Positions 46,701-55,020 are shown, counted from the first letter of the stretch. The stretch: DNA of 64,000 bases from Candidatus Gastranaerophilales bacterium (GCA_944325625.1 CALVAP010000004.1:272988-336987); one strand, 5' to 3'. Program-made: numbers and translations. The notes: generated by a model from the letters alone, not told the origin.

Positions 46701-48570
46701 TGATTCTAGGGTCACTAACGCTTGAACCGTCTGTCGATATTACTGCAATATCCCCTTTTGTATTAAGATTAACACCACCATTGCTGCTGGATATTGTTGC
46801 ACCTGCTCTTTGCGGTGCTGTAGAGAATATTCCATTTTCTGTCGTTATGTTAACTGCGCCAACAGATTCAATTGCCCCATAGGTCTTATGATCGGCATCC
46901 AAAGCATAATCAGGTCTTATAGTAAGCTTATCTGTAGCATTTATATCAACACTGCTACCTTTAACTCTTCCGTCTACAAGTATATCATCACCTGTAACTT
47001 CTATCTTCTTCGCAGATACATCACCCAATCTTGCTGTTTCGTGCGTTGCTAATTTTGCGTCTCCGCCTGCGGTCACTGATATCAGGTCAAATGCACTTAC
47101 TTCACTAGATACATTTCCACCTGCAGTTAAATCAACTCTTCCTGCTGATGATATCTTAGTTCCTGCTTTTTGAGCAACATTACCATTCTCTGATGTAACG
47201 TGAATACCATCAAATCTAAATGTATCAGGTGCTTTTATACCAGTTGATAGCTCTTTGTTATCCACAAGTCTTAAAGTTCCTTCTGCAGGACCTCTTTCTG
47301 CTATCGTCAAATTACCATGACTCACGTCGCCACCTTTTGCCTTGATGTCTATGTTACCCATCTTTAGGGTGGCGTCATTCATATCTATTCCGCCATTTTC
47401 TGAATATACAGAAATGTATCCATTATCTGTAACTGTAAGATTTCCTGTAGCATCTATTCCCATATTACCATTCAATCTTACGATTTCTTTTGCTGTTATA
47501 TTATTATCTACATTTAAAGCGCCCTTTTCAGCGTTTAAATATATTTTGCCAACATCTGTAATATCTTCAGTCGTTGACAATGTGCCATAGCCTTTATTTG
47601 TTACTTTTACATTTGCCCCTTTCAAACTGCCAACTTTTAAATTTGTTGTATTATTGGCAACAGAAGCATAACCCTTAAAGGAACCATCAGTAGCCAACTC
47701 ATCTGATACTTCCAAATCAAGCTTTTTACCTTCTTTTATTTTTACATTCAACGGTGTTACCGTTCTGTCTTCCCCATATATTGATGGATCAGCTATTATT
47801 GAAGTTCCAATACCACCATTTTTAGCAGAAAGAACGATATTACCGTTAGCATCTATATTCACTGCATTATCCAGACTGCCTACTATGTCTCCTGTATTTG
47901 TAAACAAAGAAACATTACCAAGCCCTTCTCCTGCAGCTGTAGTATCAATGATACCGCCATCTAAGAAATATATACCGTTACCCGCACTTAAAACTACATC
48001 TGCGGTTGAGTATATCTTTCCGCCAATCTGTATTAAAGCATCGCCGCCTGCTTTTAAGTTAGCAAAATCTGCTTCAGTCAATGAAACAGCAGCTCCGCTT
48101 AACCCTGCTTTACTTACTAACGAATTATAATCACCTTGCGTCGGTGTTATCATCTGTAGACCTGCAACATTTAATATTCCGCCAGCTCCTACTGCCATGC
48201 CTTCGGGTGAAATAAACATAACATTAGCCGGTAACTGACCGTTTGTGAAAGCATTCAAAGTACCATTAATGTTAACTCCTTTGTTAACCATGTTGATATA
48301 CCTGTCAGCACCTATCATATTGGCAACACCACCGGAAGATATATCAAAATTGTTGAAATGGTTCATCCCCGTTCCATTTTGAACAAAACCGGAGGTAATA
48401 TCCGTAATATTACCTGTTCCATTGTTAATGTGGGTCATTCCACCCAACGTACTATCTCCAGCCGTTATGTTGTTTGCGCATGCCATATTCACAGGCATCA
48501 TCAAAAATGACGTAATCGCCCCTAAAGCAATCACCCTTTGCATTCTCTTTTTTAATTTAATGTTTTGCAT
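43774..48570 (-). CDS. TpsA-type filamentous haemagglutinin-like exoprotein with a C-terminal PilZ domain, 1598 aa
   Basis: Secreted partner of the two-partner secretion system. A signal peptide of about 33 residues ends near MACANN. A TPS domain follows (about 35-170: FNNFDISSGGVANMIG, then MFISPEGMAVGAGGILNVAG, a variant of the NPNG motif). A long beta-helix body contains seven units of the form (D/N)VGxPxxYLxVxxGG-LDAxAPxGGVYI between about residues 707 and 1340. From about residue 1490 comes an unexpected PilZ domain: RQDLR (1497-1501, RxxxR) and NISKQG (1527-1532, [D/N]xSxxG), ending GVKFNAIDQF. c-di-GMP binding is thus predicted, though PilZ normally works in the cytoplasm. AAGGGTG precedes the ATG. 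Start of the body after tpsB by 118 bases. Confidence 0.88.
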   Translation of the reverse strand: MQNIKLKKRMQRVIALGAITSFLMMPVNMACANNITAGDSTLGGMTHINNGTGNITDITSGFVQNGTGMNHFNNFDISSGGVANMIGADRYINMVNKGVNINGTLNAFTNGQLPANVMFISPEGMAVGAGGILNVAGLQMITPTQGDYNSLVSKAGLSGAAVSLTEADFANLKAGGDALIQIGGKIYSTADVVLSAGNGIYFLDGGIIDTTAAGEGLGNVSLFTNTGDIVGSLDNAVNIDANGNIVLSAKNGGIGTSIIADPSIYGEDRTVTPLNVKIKEGKKLDLEVSDELATDGSFKGYASVANNTTNLKVGSLKGANVKVTNKGYGTLSTTEDITDVGKIYLNAEKGALNVDNNITAKEIVRLNGNMGIDATGNLTVTDNGYISVYSENGGIDMNDATLKMGNIDIKAKGGDVSHGNLTIAERGPAEGTLRLVDNKELSTGIKAPDTFRFDGIHVTSENGNVAQKAGTKISSAGRVDLTAGGNVSSEVSAFDLISVTAGGDAKLATHETARLGDVSAKKIEVTGDDILVDGRVKGSSVDINATDKLTIRPDYALDADHKTYGAIESVGAVNITTENGIFSTAPQRAGATISSSNGGVNLNTKGDIAVISTDGSSVSDPRITVDAANNVNANGNNVNIFLANSNGNVGLIEAVADANIGAAGKLAINEKITAGNDVVIDAVGNIIQNVSGTAIESGNDMSLTSSGANVGLPDGYLTVKVGGLLDAAAPNGGVYINGVDDLNVNSATAGQDISLKTPGTLTVLSANAGGNLTMAADKDANVSKAEAGKDITVNAKGTATIANAKAGNDATVNANVIKSGAVGANPAVSAGNNVKLTANAGDIGAIDKHFTVKAGGKIDAAATTEGANVYLGTIDTAHVGVVEAANDVSIQQSGDVIIDEIVKAGNNVKIAGEGAILQADNTQVRPAIKAGNDISLSSMSKDVGAADNYLTISLGGALDAAAPNGGVYIEGLEDLNVTSATAGKDIALKTPGMLTIANANAGENLKLDAAKDANIVKATAGKDADVKAGGNVQVGDVIEAGGNLAIAADGYIHQTTDGKVSFKSGNDMSLTSAKDNVGDPNKYLQVSVGGALDAVAENGGVYIGTPDNLTIGKVVAGQDAIIIGDGYIHQTVSGTKPAITTGKDLTLVSNGSDVGDPNNYLSVKVGGALDATAPKGGVYIEGLGNLNVDKVEAGTNVGLKADGYIHQTSKADPSNPTIIAGKDMNLESAKSDVGDPDNYLQVKVGGVLDANAPQGGVYIGSKDNITVGKINAGKDVGIETDGYIHQTGTSRPAITAGEDLHLVSNNDNVGDPDHYLTVSVGDKLDAHAPNGGVYIEGYGDLTVDRIEAGEDVGIRGNEDIIIPHDKEDGNIISGGDVKIEAGDSVLNGGGDNVGIVSDGDIDITANLNEKDPAGSIGELPYNDLNHSINVIVKGDVIADEVGVPEADKILNIHIMGQVDPNTPDGGDTNYEWDDRDQRNMKFLSDDDKGNASVRNHRQDLRYNVAASEYVLLNSDSESGAKVQDVLNISKQGMLVKTTELPSVGENIQITMDYKGLPFTVEGQVVRTDAAHGTAGVKFNAIDQFTSSMILYLGMMNGR
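43777..44103 (-). other. PilZ-like (c-di-GMP-binding) C-terminal domain within TpsA
   Basis: Encodes residues ~1490-1598. Both halves of the PilZ signature are present: RxxxR as RQDLR and [D/N]xSxxG as NISKQG, about 25 residues apart, followed by a G-E-N-I-Q-I-T beta strand, the GQVVR strand and the closing GVKF strand expected for the six-stranded barrel. The gene is one open frame with no break before this region. Confidence 0.8.
44500..46450 (-). repeat. Tandem FHA-type coding repeats in tpsA
   Basis: Seven units begin with variants of DVGDPDNYL followed by GG-LDA-AP-GGVYI. The last four are spaced about 78 codons (about 228-237 bases) apart; the first three are longer because units 1 and 3 share an inserted segment (SATAGQDISLKTPG and SATAGKDIALKTPG). 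This looks like a higher-order duplication followed by local copying. Confidence 0.75.
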
Positions 48571-48688
48571 GTCTACACCCTTATTTTCAATACACTACTA
48601 TAAGTATCTTAATCGTCATTAATTAACTTAAACTAAAGCCTTTTTAATTAAATTTTTACATTTTGCAATATTCATTCTTTACAAAAAG
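48571..48688 (-). other. Intergenic spacer between tpsB and tpsA
   Basis: 118 bases, AT-rich. No terminator hairpin is seen, so tpsB-tpsA may be one transcript. AAGGGTG near 48577 is the tpsA ribosome binding site. Confidence 0.5.
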
Positions 48689-50473
48689 TTACAATTCTTC
48701 TTTGTTCTTATCTCTTACAAGTCTGGTTAAATCCGGTCTTGTCGTCAACTCAAAGTGGAATCTACCGGTCTTTCTATCTGACTCATATGCAGTATTAACA
48801 AGCCCAAAGCCCCAATATAAACGAGCCATAATTTCGTTTGTCATATTTATCCTTAAACCGGCACCTGTACTTACCAAGAATTGATTATCAGGTAATGATC
48901 CGCTCGTATCTGAGAATATTGCACCATGGTCTACAAACACCGCAAATTTTACTATATCTCTGGGATTTATATATCCAAGCTTTTCTGTTCCCAATTTTTT
49001 AGGTAAAAACGGAATCGGTGTTATAATTTCTGCCGTCGTATTATATCCTGAACGTCCTATCAAAACACCTTCAGAATATCCTCTTATACTCGACATACCA
49101 CCTGTTTGATATTGTTCTATCCAAGGCAATTGATCTGTCGGTGACCATTGACCTGCAACTCTGAATTCACCAATTATTCCATGTCCAAAGTCATGCAACC
49201 TTACTCCGTTACCCTCGTATTTAAAGAATACTCTGTTTATTCCCTGTGAATCAAAATATCCTACTGTTCCGTAATGCCCTGTCAACCATATACCTCTTGG
49301 CGTATCCCAACGAGCATTGAAACCTTGTGTTCCTGAGTATGAATGCGTCTTATACAAAGTAATATCTGACGCATCAGTATTAGTCAATTTTATGTTACCT
49401 GCCGTATATGAATTTAATGCCATATTAGGTTTTTGTATTATCGGATGCGTTACATAGCCTGTATATGCAAACGTTTTACCTGTAATTCCAAAATCCTTAA
49501 ATGGTCCATTCTTTATTGCTACATGGTTATAGGCAAATGACGCACCTACGCGTGTACCCTTTTTGTTAACCGGGATATTGTAGTCTGAGAATACAACTTG
49601 AGAATTCTTTCCAAAATATCCGCCTGCTGCAAATTTATCTCGATATCCGAACAAGCTGTCTGCTGATAATATTGCACCGCCTCTGAGGACCCCGATATTT
49701 TCACGTCCCATGTTGTCAAACACACCCGTTATATGAAATGGGAATTTATCATCTGTTTTTATATCAACGTCAGTAGTTCCCACCTCTTCACCGGGTTTTA
49801 TTTTTACGTTAAGTTTGACATCATTATAGTTGTTAAATGATACCACCTGCTTTTCTAACGCTCTCAGTTTAAACAAATCACCTTCTTTGGTATCTATCCT
49901 ATTTGTTATATATGAGGAACGCGTCCATTTATTATTTTCTACATTAATTTTTCCAACACGACCTTCATACAACGAAATAGTCAACACACCATTTGCAACA
50001 TTTTGCTCAGGTAAGTATGCTCTTGAAGTAAAATAATCATTTTCTACATATGCTCTTGATATAGCTTCTACTACTTTGTTTATTTCCTCTATTGATACAG
50101 TCCTGCCTATTATCGGCGCGGCGAACTGTTGAAGCTCATCTTCGCTGAATACTTCTGACTTCGGAAATTCAACTTTTTCTATAGTTACATAGAGCTTTTC
50201 ATCTTCTATCTGTCCGCTCAAAACGTCTGAAGACTCCATCTGCTCAAGTTTTTTGTCAATTTCCTTTTGAGCTTGTCCACCTTGATTATCCTGCAGCTCC
50301 TTACGTTCATAACTCTCATCTATCTGTTGGGGAGCAAACCTTTCGAACGAACTTTGTTGTATCCTCTGCATTTCAGGTGTCATCGCCGGACCTGTACCTT
50401 CAAACACAGCATAAGCAGCATTGTTCAATGTCAATGCTATACCAATTCCGAAAATTAAAAATATCTTCTTCAT
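48689..50473 (-). CDS. TpsB-type (ShlB/FhaC) outer membrane secretion pore
   Basis: Transports the TpsA protein across the outer membrane. A signal peptide (about 1-22, ending NNAAYA) precedes a Gln/Glu-rich linker (about 30-95). A POTRA-like region follows (about 100-255: VTIEKVEFPKSEVFSEDELQ, ARAYVENDYFTSRAYLPEQ-type sequence), then a 16-strand beta-barrel to the C-terminus with SSIRGYSEGVLIGRSGYN, the conserved VRGY-type loop (L6 signature), and a closing aromatic-rich tail. 594 aa is typical. It lies upstream of its substrate gene. Confidence 0.92.
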   Translation of the reverse strand: MKKIFLIFGIGIALTLNNAAYAVFEGTGPAMTPEMQRIQQSSFERFAPQQIDESYERKELQDNQGGQAQKEIDKKLEQMESSDVLSGQIEDEKLYVTIEKVEFPKSEVFSEDELQQFAAPIIGRTVSIEEINKVVEAISRAYVENDYFTSRAYLPEQNVANGVLTISLYEGRVGKINVENNKWTRSSYITNRIDTKEGDLFKLRALEKQVVSFNNYNDVKLNVKIKPGEEVGTTDVDIKTDDKFPFHITGVFDNMGRENIGVLRGGAILSADSLFGYRDKFAAGGYFGKNSQVVFSDYNIPVNKKGTRVGASFAYNHVAIKNGPFKDFGITGKTFAYTGYVTHPIIQKPNMALNSYTAGNIKLTNTDASDITLYKTHSYSGTQGFNARWDTPRGIWLTGHYGTVGYFDSQGINRVFFKYEGNGVRLHDFGHGIIGEFRVAGQWSPTDQLPWIEQYQTGGMSSIRGYSEGVLIGRSGYNTTAEIITPIPFLPKKLGTEKLGYINPRDIVKFAVFVDHGAIFSDTSGSLPDNQFLVSTGAGLRINMTNEIMARLYWGFGLVNTAYESDRKTGRFHFELTTRPDLTRLVRDKNKEEL

Positions 50474-50917
50474 TATTATTCCATTCTTTCCTTATTGTAC
50501 TTTTTTACATCTAATACGGGTTTCGATTTACAAATATTTTTGCCTATCAATGATACTACGATAAAAAGAATTATTCAACATAAATAAACCCATACAGTTT
50601 AATAATATGTAATAAAATATCCTATACGTATTTTAAAACACATAAATATATAAATTTGCTACATTCTACTCTCTTTATTAAAGAGTGTAAAATTCACAAA
50701 TAATTTTTATTCTATCCATCGTGTCATTGCAAACCCGTAAATGGGATTCGATACAAAGTCCTTTCTTTTTCTTTGTTCAAACTACATCTAACCACGAACT
50801 TATATCGACACCCATGTTTATATTCTTTAGAAAATACTTCATTTACTTTACATTAATTAACATAGTTCTTATTTAAAACTTTTATTACTACTTCATGATA
50901 AATCAGAATACTAAAAA
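50474..50917. promoter_or_regulatory. Long intergenic region upstream of the TPS genes
   Basis: 444 bases, AT-rich, no open frame I would support. It contains a perfect palindrome CTCTTTATTAAAGAG at 50671-50685 and a TACAAT hexamer close to the tpsB ribosome binding site (AAGGAAAG). It is also the region downstream of the tRNA. Confidence 0.35.
50671..50685. repeat. 15-bp palindrome in the tpsB upstream region
   Basis: CTCTTTA, T, TAAAGAG. AT-rich with no U-tract on either strand, so it is more likely a protein-binding site than a terminator. Confidence 0.35.
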
Positions 50918-50991
50918 TACCCCGGATTGGACTCGAACCAACGACGCCCTCCTTAGGACGGAGGCGCTCTATCCAACTGAGCTACCGAGGC
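50918..50991 (-). tRNA. tRNA-Arg (anticodon CCU)
   Basis: On the minus strand the cloverleaf reads GCCTCGG acceptor, GCTC...GAGC D-arm, CCTCC-GTCCTAA-GGAGG anticodon arm with CCT as anticodon, GTTGG-TTCGAGT-CCAAT T-arm and CCGGGGT. CCA is not encoded. It decodes AGG. The first pair is a G-U. A TATAAT lies about 27 bases upstream. Confidence 0.95.
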
Positions 50992-51017
50992 ATTCCTATC
51001 TTTTTTATTTCTATTCT

Positions 51018-51023
51018 ATTATA
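51018..51023 (-). promoter_or_regulatory. -10 element for tRNA-Arg
   Basis: TATAAT on the minus strand, 26 bases before the tRNA 5' end. No clear -35. Confidence 0.45.
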
Positions 51024-51070
51024 CTACAAATTTTACCCAGTTGGCTAATTCCTATTTACAAAAATTTTCT

Positions 51071-51076
51071 TACAAT
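51071..51076 (+). promoter_or_regulatory. -10 element (TACAAT) placed for a leaderless mRNA
   Basis: TACAAT is followed by exactly 6 bases and the ATG at 51083; there is no Shine-Dalgarno. Confidence 0.5.
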
Positions 51077-51082
51077 TATCTT

Positions 51083-51826
51083 ATGAAAAAATTTATTTCT
51101 TTATTTTGTTTAATTTGTCTCGCTTCATTTATGAATGCTGCATTTGCTCAGACTGGCTCTTTGCCTTGTCAAGAACAAGTCATTCGTGAAGAACATATGT
51201 TCAGCGAAAAAAATGCACCTTGTGACAAAGTCATTATAACCAATCTTAGGAATATCATTTGCAGCGGAAATGTTTTTAAAATTGAATATATATGCAAATT
51301 TTGGTCAGATAAAGCAAAGGCTGGAGAAAGGGTTAACTTTCTCGTCCCGGAGGCAATCTATACAAAAGAAGGAACCTTGCTAATTCCAGCTTGCTCTAAG
51401 GTCGTAGCAACCGTTATCAAAATTGAAAAACAAAAGATATTCAACAAAAATGCAAGAGTTTATCTTAAGTACGAATGCATAATTCTTCCTGACGGTAGAG
51501 CTGTACCAATGAATGCAAAAACATTTACAAAAGACGGCGCACTCAAAGAAGGTCCCTGGATGACTACAGGCAAACTTGCTGCTTCTACCTTAGGGCTTGG
51601 CGTAGTTGGAGCTGGAACCGGTGTTGGATTTTCTTTTATCCCTAATCCGGCAAAAATCGGGGTCGGGCTTGCAATAGGTATTCCTGTGGGTTGCACCGTC
51701 GGTTTAATTACCGGACTCGTTACCCCAGGGCTTAAATACCACGCTAAAAAAGGTGAAAATGTTAAAATCATACTTTGTGATGACTTATGCCTGCCAAAAC
51801 AAGATTGCCAATCTTGTGGCGAATAA
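51083..51826 (+). CDS. Secreted or membrane protein with glycine-rich C-terminal hydrophobic region, 247 aa
   Basis: Not a family I recognise. The ATG at 51083 gives a clean signal peptide (KKFISLFCLICLASFMNAAFA, cut near Ala-Gln); a TTG 14 codons earlier would add an odd prefix. The middle is a soluble region with several Cys (CQEQ, CDKV, CSGN, CKFW) and VNFLVPEAIYTKEGT. About 175-230 is a Gly-rich hydrophobic stretch (GLGVVGAGTGVGFSFIPNPA, then GVGLAIGIPVGCTVG) resembling glycine-zipper membrane segments. The tail is cysteine-rich (CDDLCLPKQDCQSC). It may be an envelope or outer-membrane-associated protein. Single gene, next to the tRNA. Confidence 0.65.
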   Translation: MKKFISLFCLICLASFMNAAFAQTGSLPCQEQVIREEHMFSEKNAPCDKVIITNLRNIICSGNVFKIEYICKFWSDKAKAGERVNFLVPEAIYTKEGTLLIPACSKVVATVIKIEKQKIFNKNARVYLKYECIILPDGRAVPMNAKTFTKDGALKEGPWMTTGKLAASTLGLGVVGAGTGVGFSFIPNPAKIGVGLAIGIPVGCTVGLITGLVTPGLKYHAKKGENVKIILCDDLCLPKQDCQSCGE

Positions 51827-51902
51827 ACCTAAAATATCAATTTTATAATCTATTTTACAAAAAATGGTATTCATCTTTATTCCCACTCATATATAATAGA
51901 CG

Positions 51903-53264
51903 TTACTCGCAGGCTTTCACCTTATAGACTATCGGCTTGATACTCTTAAAATAGCCTATGGATAAAATCAAGCATGCGCTTACCCATGCTATTGGTCCGG
52001 AATAAAACATTCCTATATATCCAAACTTAATTGCTAAATATACAGCAGCAAAAGCCCTCATTAAAAGTTCTGCTATACTTGCAACAATAGGGAAAACAAC
52101 TTCCCCCATTCCTTGCAATGCGTTTCTGTATATGAATATTTGCGATAAAAAAATGTAGAAAAACGTACTTATCAAAAGGTATTGGTGTGCAATGTCTATT
52201 ATATTTAGTGTGGCACTGCCTATAAACTCCCTTATGATATCAGCTCCCCAATATCTCATAATAACAGCCATTAATATACTTAAAAATATATTCAATAAAG
52301 AAGTATGAATAACTCCTGTTCTTATTCTTCTGAATTTCCTTGCCCCAAAATTCTGCGCAACAAATGTTGCAAGCGCAACTCCAAATGATATCATCGGCAA
52401 CGTTGCTATTTGTTCTATTCTAAGCGCAGCCGTTACTGCAGCTATTACATCCGAGCCGAAAGTATTACATACACTTTGTATTATAATAACCCCCAAACCT
52501 AATATTGAAAACTGAATAGCCATTGGAACACCTACCCTCAAATGTTCCCATGCAGAACTGTAGAATTCCTCATCAAGTTTTATCAGCCAGTCTTGTTTCT
52601 TAAAGTGGAGTATCGGAAATTTTTTCTTCACATAAAACAGACACAACAACACCGAAAGCCCCTGTGATACAACCACAGCAACTGCAGAACCTGCAACTCC
52701 CATATTAAAAATTTCAATAAAAATCAACGCCAAAATTATATTTATTAAAGAGGCTACTATCAAAAAATATAAAGGAGTTTTGCTATCCCCTAATGCTCTT
52801 ATCACGCTGGCAAAAAGATTATAGAATGTAGTCACTATCAAACCTATTACGACTATTTCTATATACCAATATGCATTATTGTAGATATTTGGCGGAACAT
52901 TCAACAGATGTAACATCGAATGCATTAACAAAGAACAGACTATCGTAAAAATTATCGTTGCTACTATACTTAGTATCGTAGAAATTACAACTGAGTTCCT
53001 AACTCCGGCAAAATTTCCAGCCCCAAACCTCTGTCCTGTTATTACAGCAAAACCGTTGGTTAATCCAACTATTATAAACATAATAAGAAAAAACAAAGGC
53101 GCAACCGCACCAACTGAAGCAAATGCTTCCACTCCCAGTAATCTGCCTACTATTACCAGATCCGCAATATTATACAGCTGTTGAAAAATATTCCCTATCA
53201 ATAATGGAACAGAAAACAATAATATCAGCTTTAATGGTTCGCCCTTTGTTAAATCTTTAATCAT
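51903..53264 (-). CDS. MATE family multidrug/antimicrobial efflux transporter
   Basis: A 453-residue, 12-helix transporter of the MATE fold. The N-terminus LILLFSVPLLIGNIFQQLYN and internal duplicate with FVAQNFGARKF and the TGQRFGAGNF motif (the MATE signatures) are clear. It exports cationic compounds using a sodium or proton gradient. GAGG lies before the ATG. The gene stands alone between a Gly-rich secreted protein and the His/Lys-rich peptide. Confidence 0.92.
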   Translation of the reverse strand: MIKDLTKGEPLKLILLFSVPLLIGNIFQQLYNIADLVIVGRLLGVEAFASVGAVAPLFFLIMFIIVGLTNGFAVITGQRFGAGNFAGVRNSVVISTILSIVATIIFTIVCSLLMHSMLHLLNVPPNIYNNAYWYIEIVVIGLIVTTFYNLFASVIRALGDSKTPLYFLIVASLINIILALIFIEIFNMGVAGSAVAVVVSQGLSVLLCLFYVKKKFPILHFKKQDWLIKLDEEFYSSAWEHLRVGVPMAIQFSILGLGVIIIQSVCNTFGSDVIAAVTAALRIEQIATLPMISFGVALATFVAQNFGARKFRRIRTGVIHTSLLNIFLSILMAVIMRYWGADIIREFIGSATLNIIDIAHQYLLISTFFYIFLSQIFIYRNALQGMGEVVFPIVASIAELLMRAFAAVYLAIKFGYIGMFYSGPIAWVSACLILSIGYFKSIKPIVYKVKACE

Positions 53265-53355
53265 AAAAAACCTCAGCTTGTTATAAAATACTTGCTAACA
53301 ACTTTTAGTCAAGCACTAAATAACTGAACCGAAGTTTTTACAAAAAACATATAAA

Positions 53356-53622
53356 TTATTTACACCACCACAAACATTTATAGTGTCCAAGACCTTTTTT
53401 ATGATGTTCGTGCTTCGGTTTAGGTTTTGGTTTATGCTTTGGCTTCTTCGGATGACATTTTGGACCATGGCAATCGTGATGCGGATGTGAGCCTGTATTT
53501 ACATATATTTCAGTATTATCTTTTTTTAGCCCAAACCACGTAAATGTTCCATGCGCACTGGCTGTACAATAAAAAGACGTAGCTATAATACAAATTAAAG
53601 TAACTATTAATCTTTTATACAT
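53356..53622 (-). CDS. Small secreted His/Lys/Pro-rich peptide, 88 aa
   Basis: No family recognised. A signal peptide of about 23 residues (LIVTLICIIATSFYCTASA) is followed by a short ordered-looking part (GTFTWFGLKKDNTEIYVN) and a His- and Lys/Pro-rich tail (HPHHDCHGPKCHPKKPKHKP, then KPKHEHHKK) closing with cysteines (CLWWCK). The tail could bind metal ions or anionic surfaces. AGGAGAG precedes the ATG, a strong ribosome binding site. It stands alone, so no context hints at its job. Confidence 0.65.
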   Translation of the reverse strand: MYKRLIVTLICIIATSFYCTASAHGTFTWFGLKKDNTEIYVNTGSHPHHDCHGPKCHPKKPKHKPKPKPKHEHHKKGLGHYKCLWWCK

Positions 53623-53748
53623 TCAAAACTCTCCTATACAACAATTTAACTCTTTAGAATACTAAATTCAAAACCACCCTATTTTTATAATTTGTATTAA
53701 CGAGCTTATACGATAAAGTACATGTTGTCAATAAATTAACAAAAACAT

Positions 53749-54069
53749 TTATAAATCAAACTGCTTTATTATTCTATATATTATTTGTTTTTTTTCATTC
53801 GTCATATTTTTTATAAGCTCAAAAATTTGAGTATCCAACTCTTTTTCATCCATTAAGTACTTAAAATCAAAAAAATCTTGCGCTGACACTTTAAACTTTT
53901 CCATAATCTTAAGCACTGTCTGCATTGAGGGAAAACTCTTGCCATTTTCTACATTACTCAATGATGAAGGCTCAATTCCTATCATTTCACAAAAACCTTC
54001 TTGCGTTAAGTTGTTTTTTTTGCGGATTTCCTTTATTTTTTTCCCAATAAGTGGTTTATCATTATTCAT
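53749..54069 (-). CDS. XRE-family HTH regulator, 106 aa
   Basis: The ATG at 54069 is preferred since GAGGA lies just before it; the upstream extension is AT-rich with no ribosome binding site. The helix-turn-helix occupies residues ~8-65 (IGKKIKEIRKKNNLTQEGFC, then EPSSLSNVENGKSFPS). The C-terminal ~40 residues are helical and acidic (QDFFDFKYLMDEKELD), possibly for dimerisation. It is divergent from a prepilin gene at 54201; a palindrome GTATA-GTG-TATAC lies between them. Confidence 0.85.
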   Translation of the reverse strand: MNNDKPLIGKKIKEIRKKNNLTQEGFCEMIGIEPSSLSNVENGKSFPSMQTVLKIMEKFKVSAQDFFDFKYLMDEKELDTQIFELIKNMTNEKKQIIYRIIKQFDL

Positions 54070-54111
54070 TTTGTTCCTCTTTTTTAGAATAACCGCATTA
54101 ATTCTCAATTT

Positions 54112-54124
54112 GTATAGTGTATAC
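54112..54124. promoter_or_regulatory. Palindrome between the divergent HTH and prepilin genes
   Basis: GTATA, GTG, TATAC: 5-bp arms, 3-base centre, 43 bases upstream of the HTH gene and 14 before the prepilin -35 box. It may be the operator of the XRE protein. Confidence 0.4.
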
Positions 54125-54137
54125 CCCATATTATGTG

Positions 54138-54165
54138 TTGACATTTGTTGTAAATGCCATATAAT
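54138..54165 (+). promoter_or_regulatory. Canonical sigma-70 promoter of the 54.2 kb prepilin gene
   Basis: TTGACA, 16-base spacer, TATAAT, with the ATG 36 bases after the -10. This is the best-matched promoter in the window. Confidence 0.8.
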
Positions 54166-54200
54166 GATAAAGAATAGTAGATATTTTTTCTGGATTTATA

Positions 54201-54917
54201 ATGTATACAACAAAAAAACAAGCATTCGCATTGGCTGAAGTACTAATTACACTGGCTATAATAGGGATTATTGCCGCGTTGACAATACCCAATTTGATGC
54301 GCAAATATACAAAATTGCAAACCGTAACACAACTAAAAGCCTCCTACTCCCTTCTACAACAGGCTATAAAATTATCCGAACTTGAAAACGGAAATCTTGC
54401 ATCTTGGGATTACACTCTTGAACGCAAAGCCTTTTTCGAAAAATATCTGGAAAAATACTTAAAAATGGAAAAGAAAAAATTACGCAATGATAATAGCTAC
54501 AAAGATATTCAATACAAATGGCTCAACGGGAATAACATCTCAGGTTCATACAAAGAAAGTTCTAGCCAAACTTATAGCGCAACATTGATTAATGGTAGTA
54601 TAATCCATTTTCATAGCGGTCCAAATCTTACTACCACAATAATGGTTGATATAAACGGACACAAAAAACCAAACAGAGTTGGCGTAGATTTATTTCATTT
54701 TGCAATACTACCGAAGTACGGCTTACAGCCTTGGGGATACGGAAATCAGCAAACCAATGAAGGTCAAAGCTCATTTGGAACTGATTATGACAGAGACAAA
54801 ATAATGAGTGCAAGTTATGAATATGCTTGCAATAAGACAAGATTTGGTCGTTGGTGCACCGCTTTAATCATGCGTGACGGCTGGGAAATAAAAGACGACT
54901 ACCCATGGGACTTCTAA
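54201..54917 (+). CDS. Prepilin-like protein (type IV pilin/pseudopilin family), 238 aa
   Basis: The leader KKQAFALAEVLITLAIIGII has Glu at +5, a long N-terminal hydrophobic helix and Ala at the -1 position where Gly is usual. The following LMRKYTKLQTVTQLKASYSL is a typical coiled-helix extension. The C-terminal globular region is aromatic and polar, with few cysteines (CNKTRFGRWC). No secretin, assembly ATPase or prepilin peptidase gene is in the window, so it works with a system elsewhere. It has a canonical promoter (54138-54165). Confidence 0.85.
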   Translation: MYTTKKQAFALAEVLITLAIIGIIAALTIPNLMRKYTKLQTVTQLKASYSLLQQAIKLSELENGNLASWDYTLERKAFFEKYLEKYLKMEKKKLRNDNSYKDIQYKWLNGNNISGSYKESSSQTYSATLINGSIIHFHSGPNLTTTIMVDINGHKKPNRVGVDLFHFAILPKYGLQPWGYGNQQTNEGQSSFGTDYDRDKIMSASYEYACNKTRFGRWCTALIMRDGWEIKDDYPWDF

Positions 54918-54978
54918 AATCCTCAGTCCCACTAAATTAAAACTAAAAATACGTCTAAAACTTTTTTCATTTTTCAAG

Positions 54979-54984
54979 TATAAT
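54979..54984 (+). promoter_or_regulatory. -10 element for the AGCS symporter gene
   Basis: TATAAT 36 bases before the ATG; -35 weak. AAGGAAGG is the ribosome binding site. Confidence 0.45.
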
Positions 54985-55020
54985 AAATTCTGCTGATTTA
55001 AAAGGAAGGTATAAGAATAG

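Noticed and set aside
44100..48570. Many long open frames on the plus strand opposite the tpsA gene
   Set aside because: They are antisense shadows of a repetitive, codon-biased gene; their proteins are Cys/Phe/Leu-rich with no conserved motifs and overlap the coding strand fully.
50671..50685. Terminator of tRNA-Arg
   Set aside because: The palindrome is about 230 bases past the tRNA end, AT-rich and without a U-tract.
50895..51086. A 63-codon plus-strand frame with DWTRTNDALLRTEALYP
   Set aside because: It is the translated complement of the tRNA-Arg gene; this phrase is a well-known spurious product of tRNA sequence.
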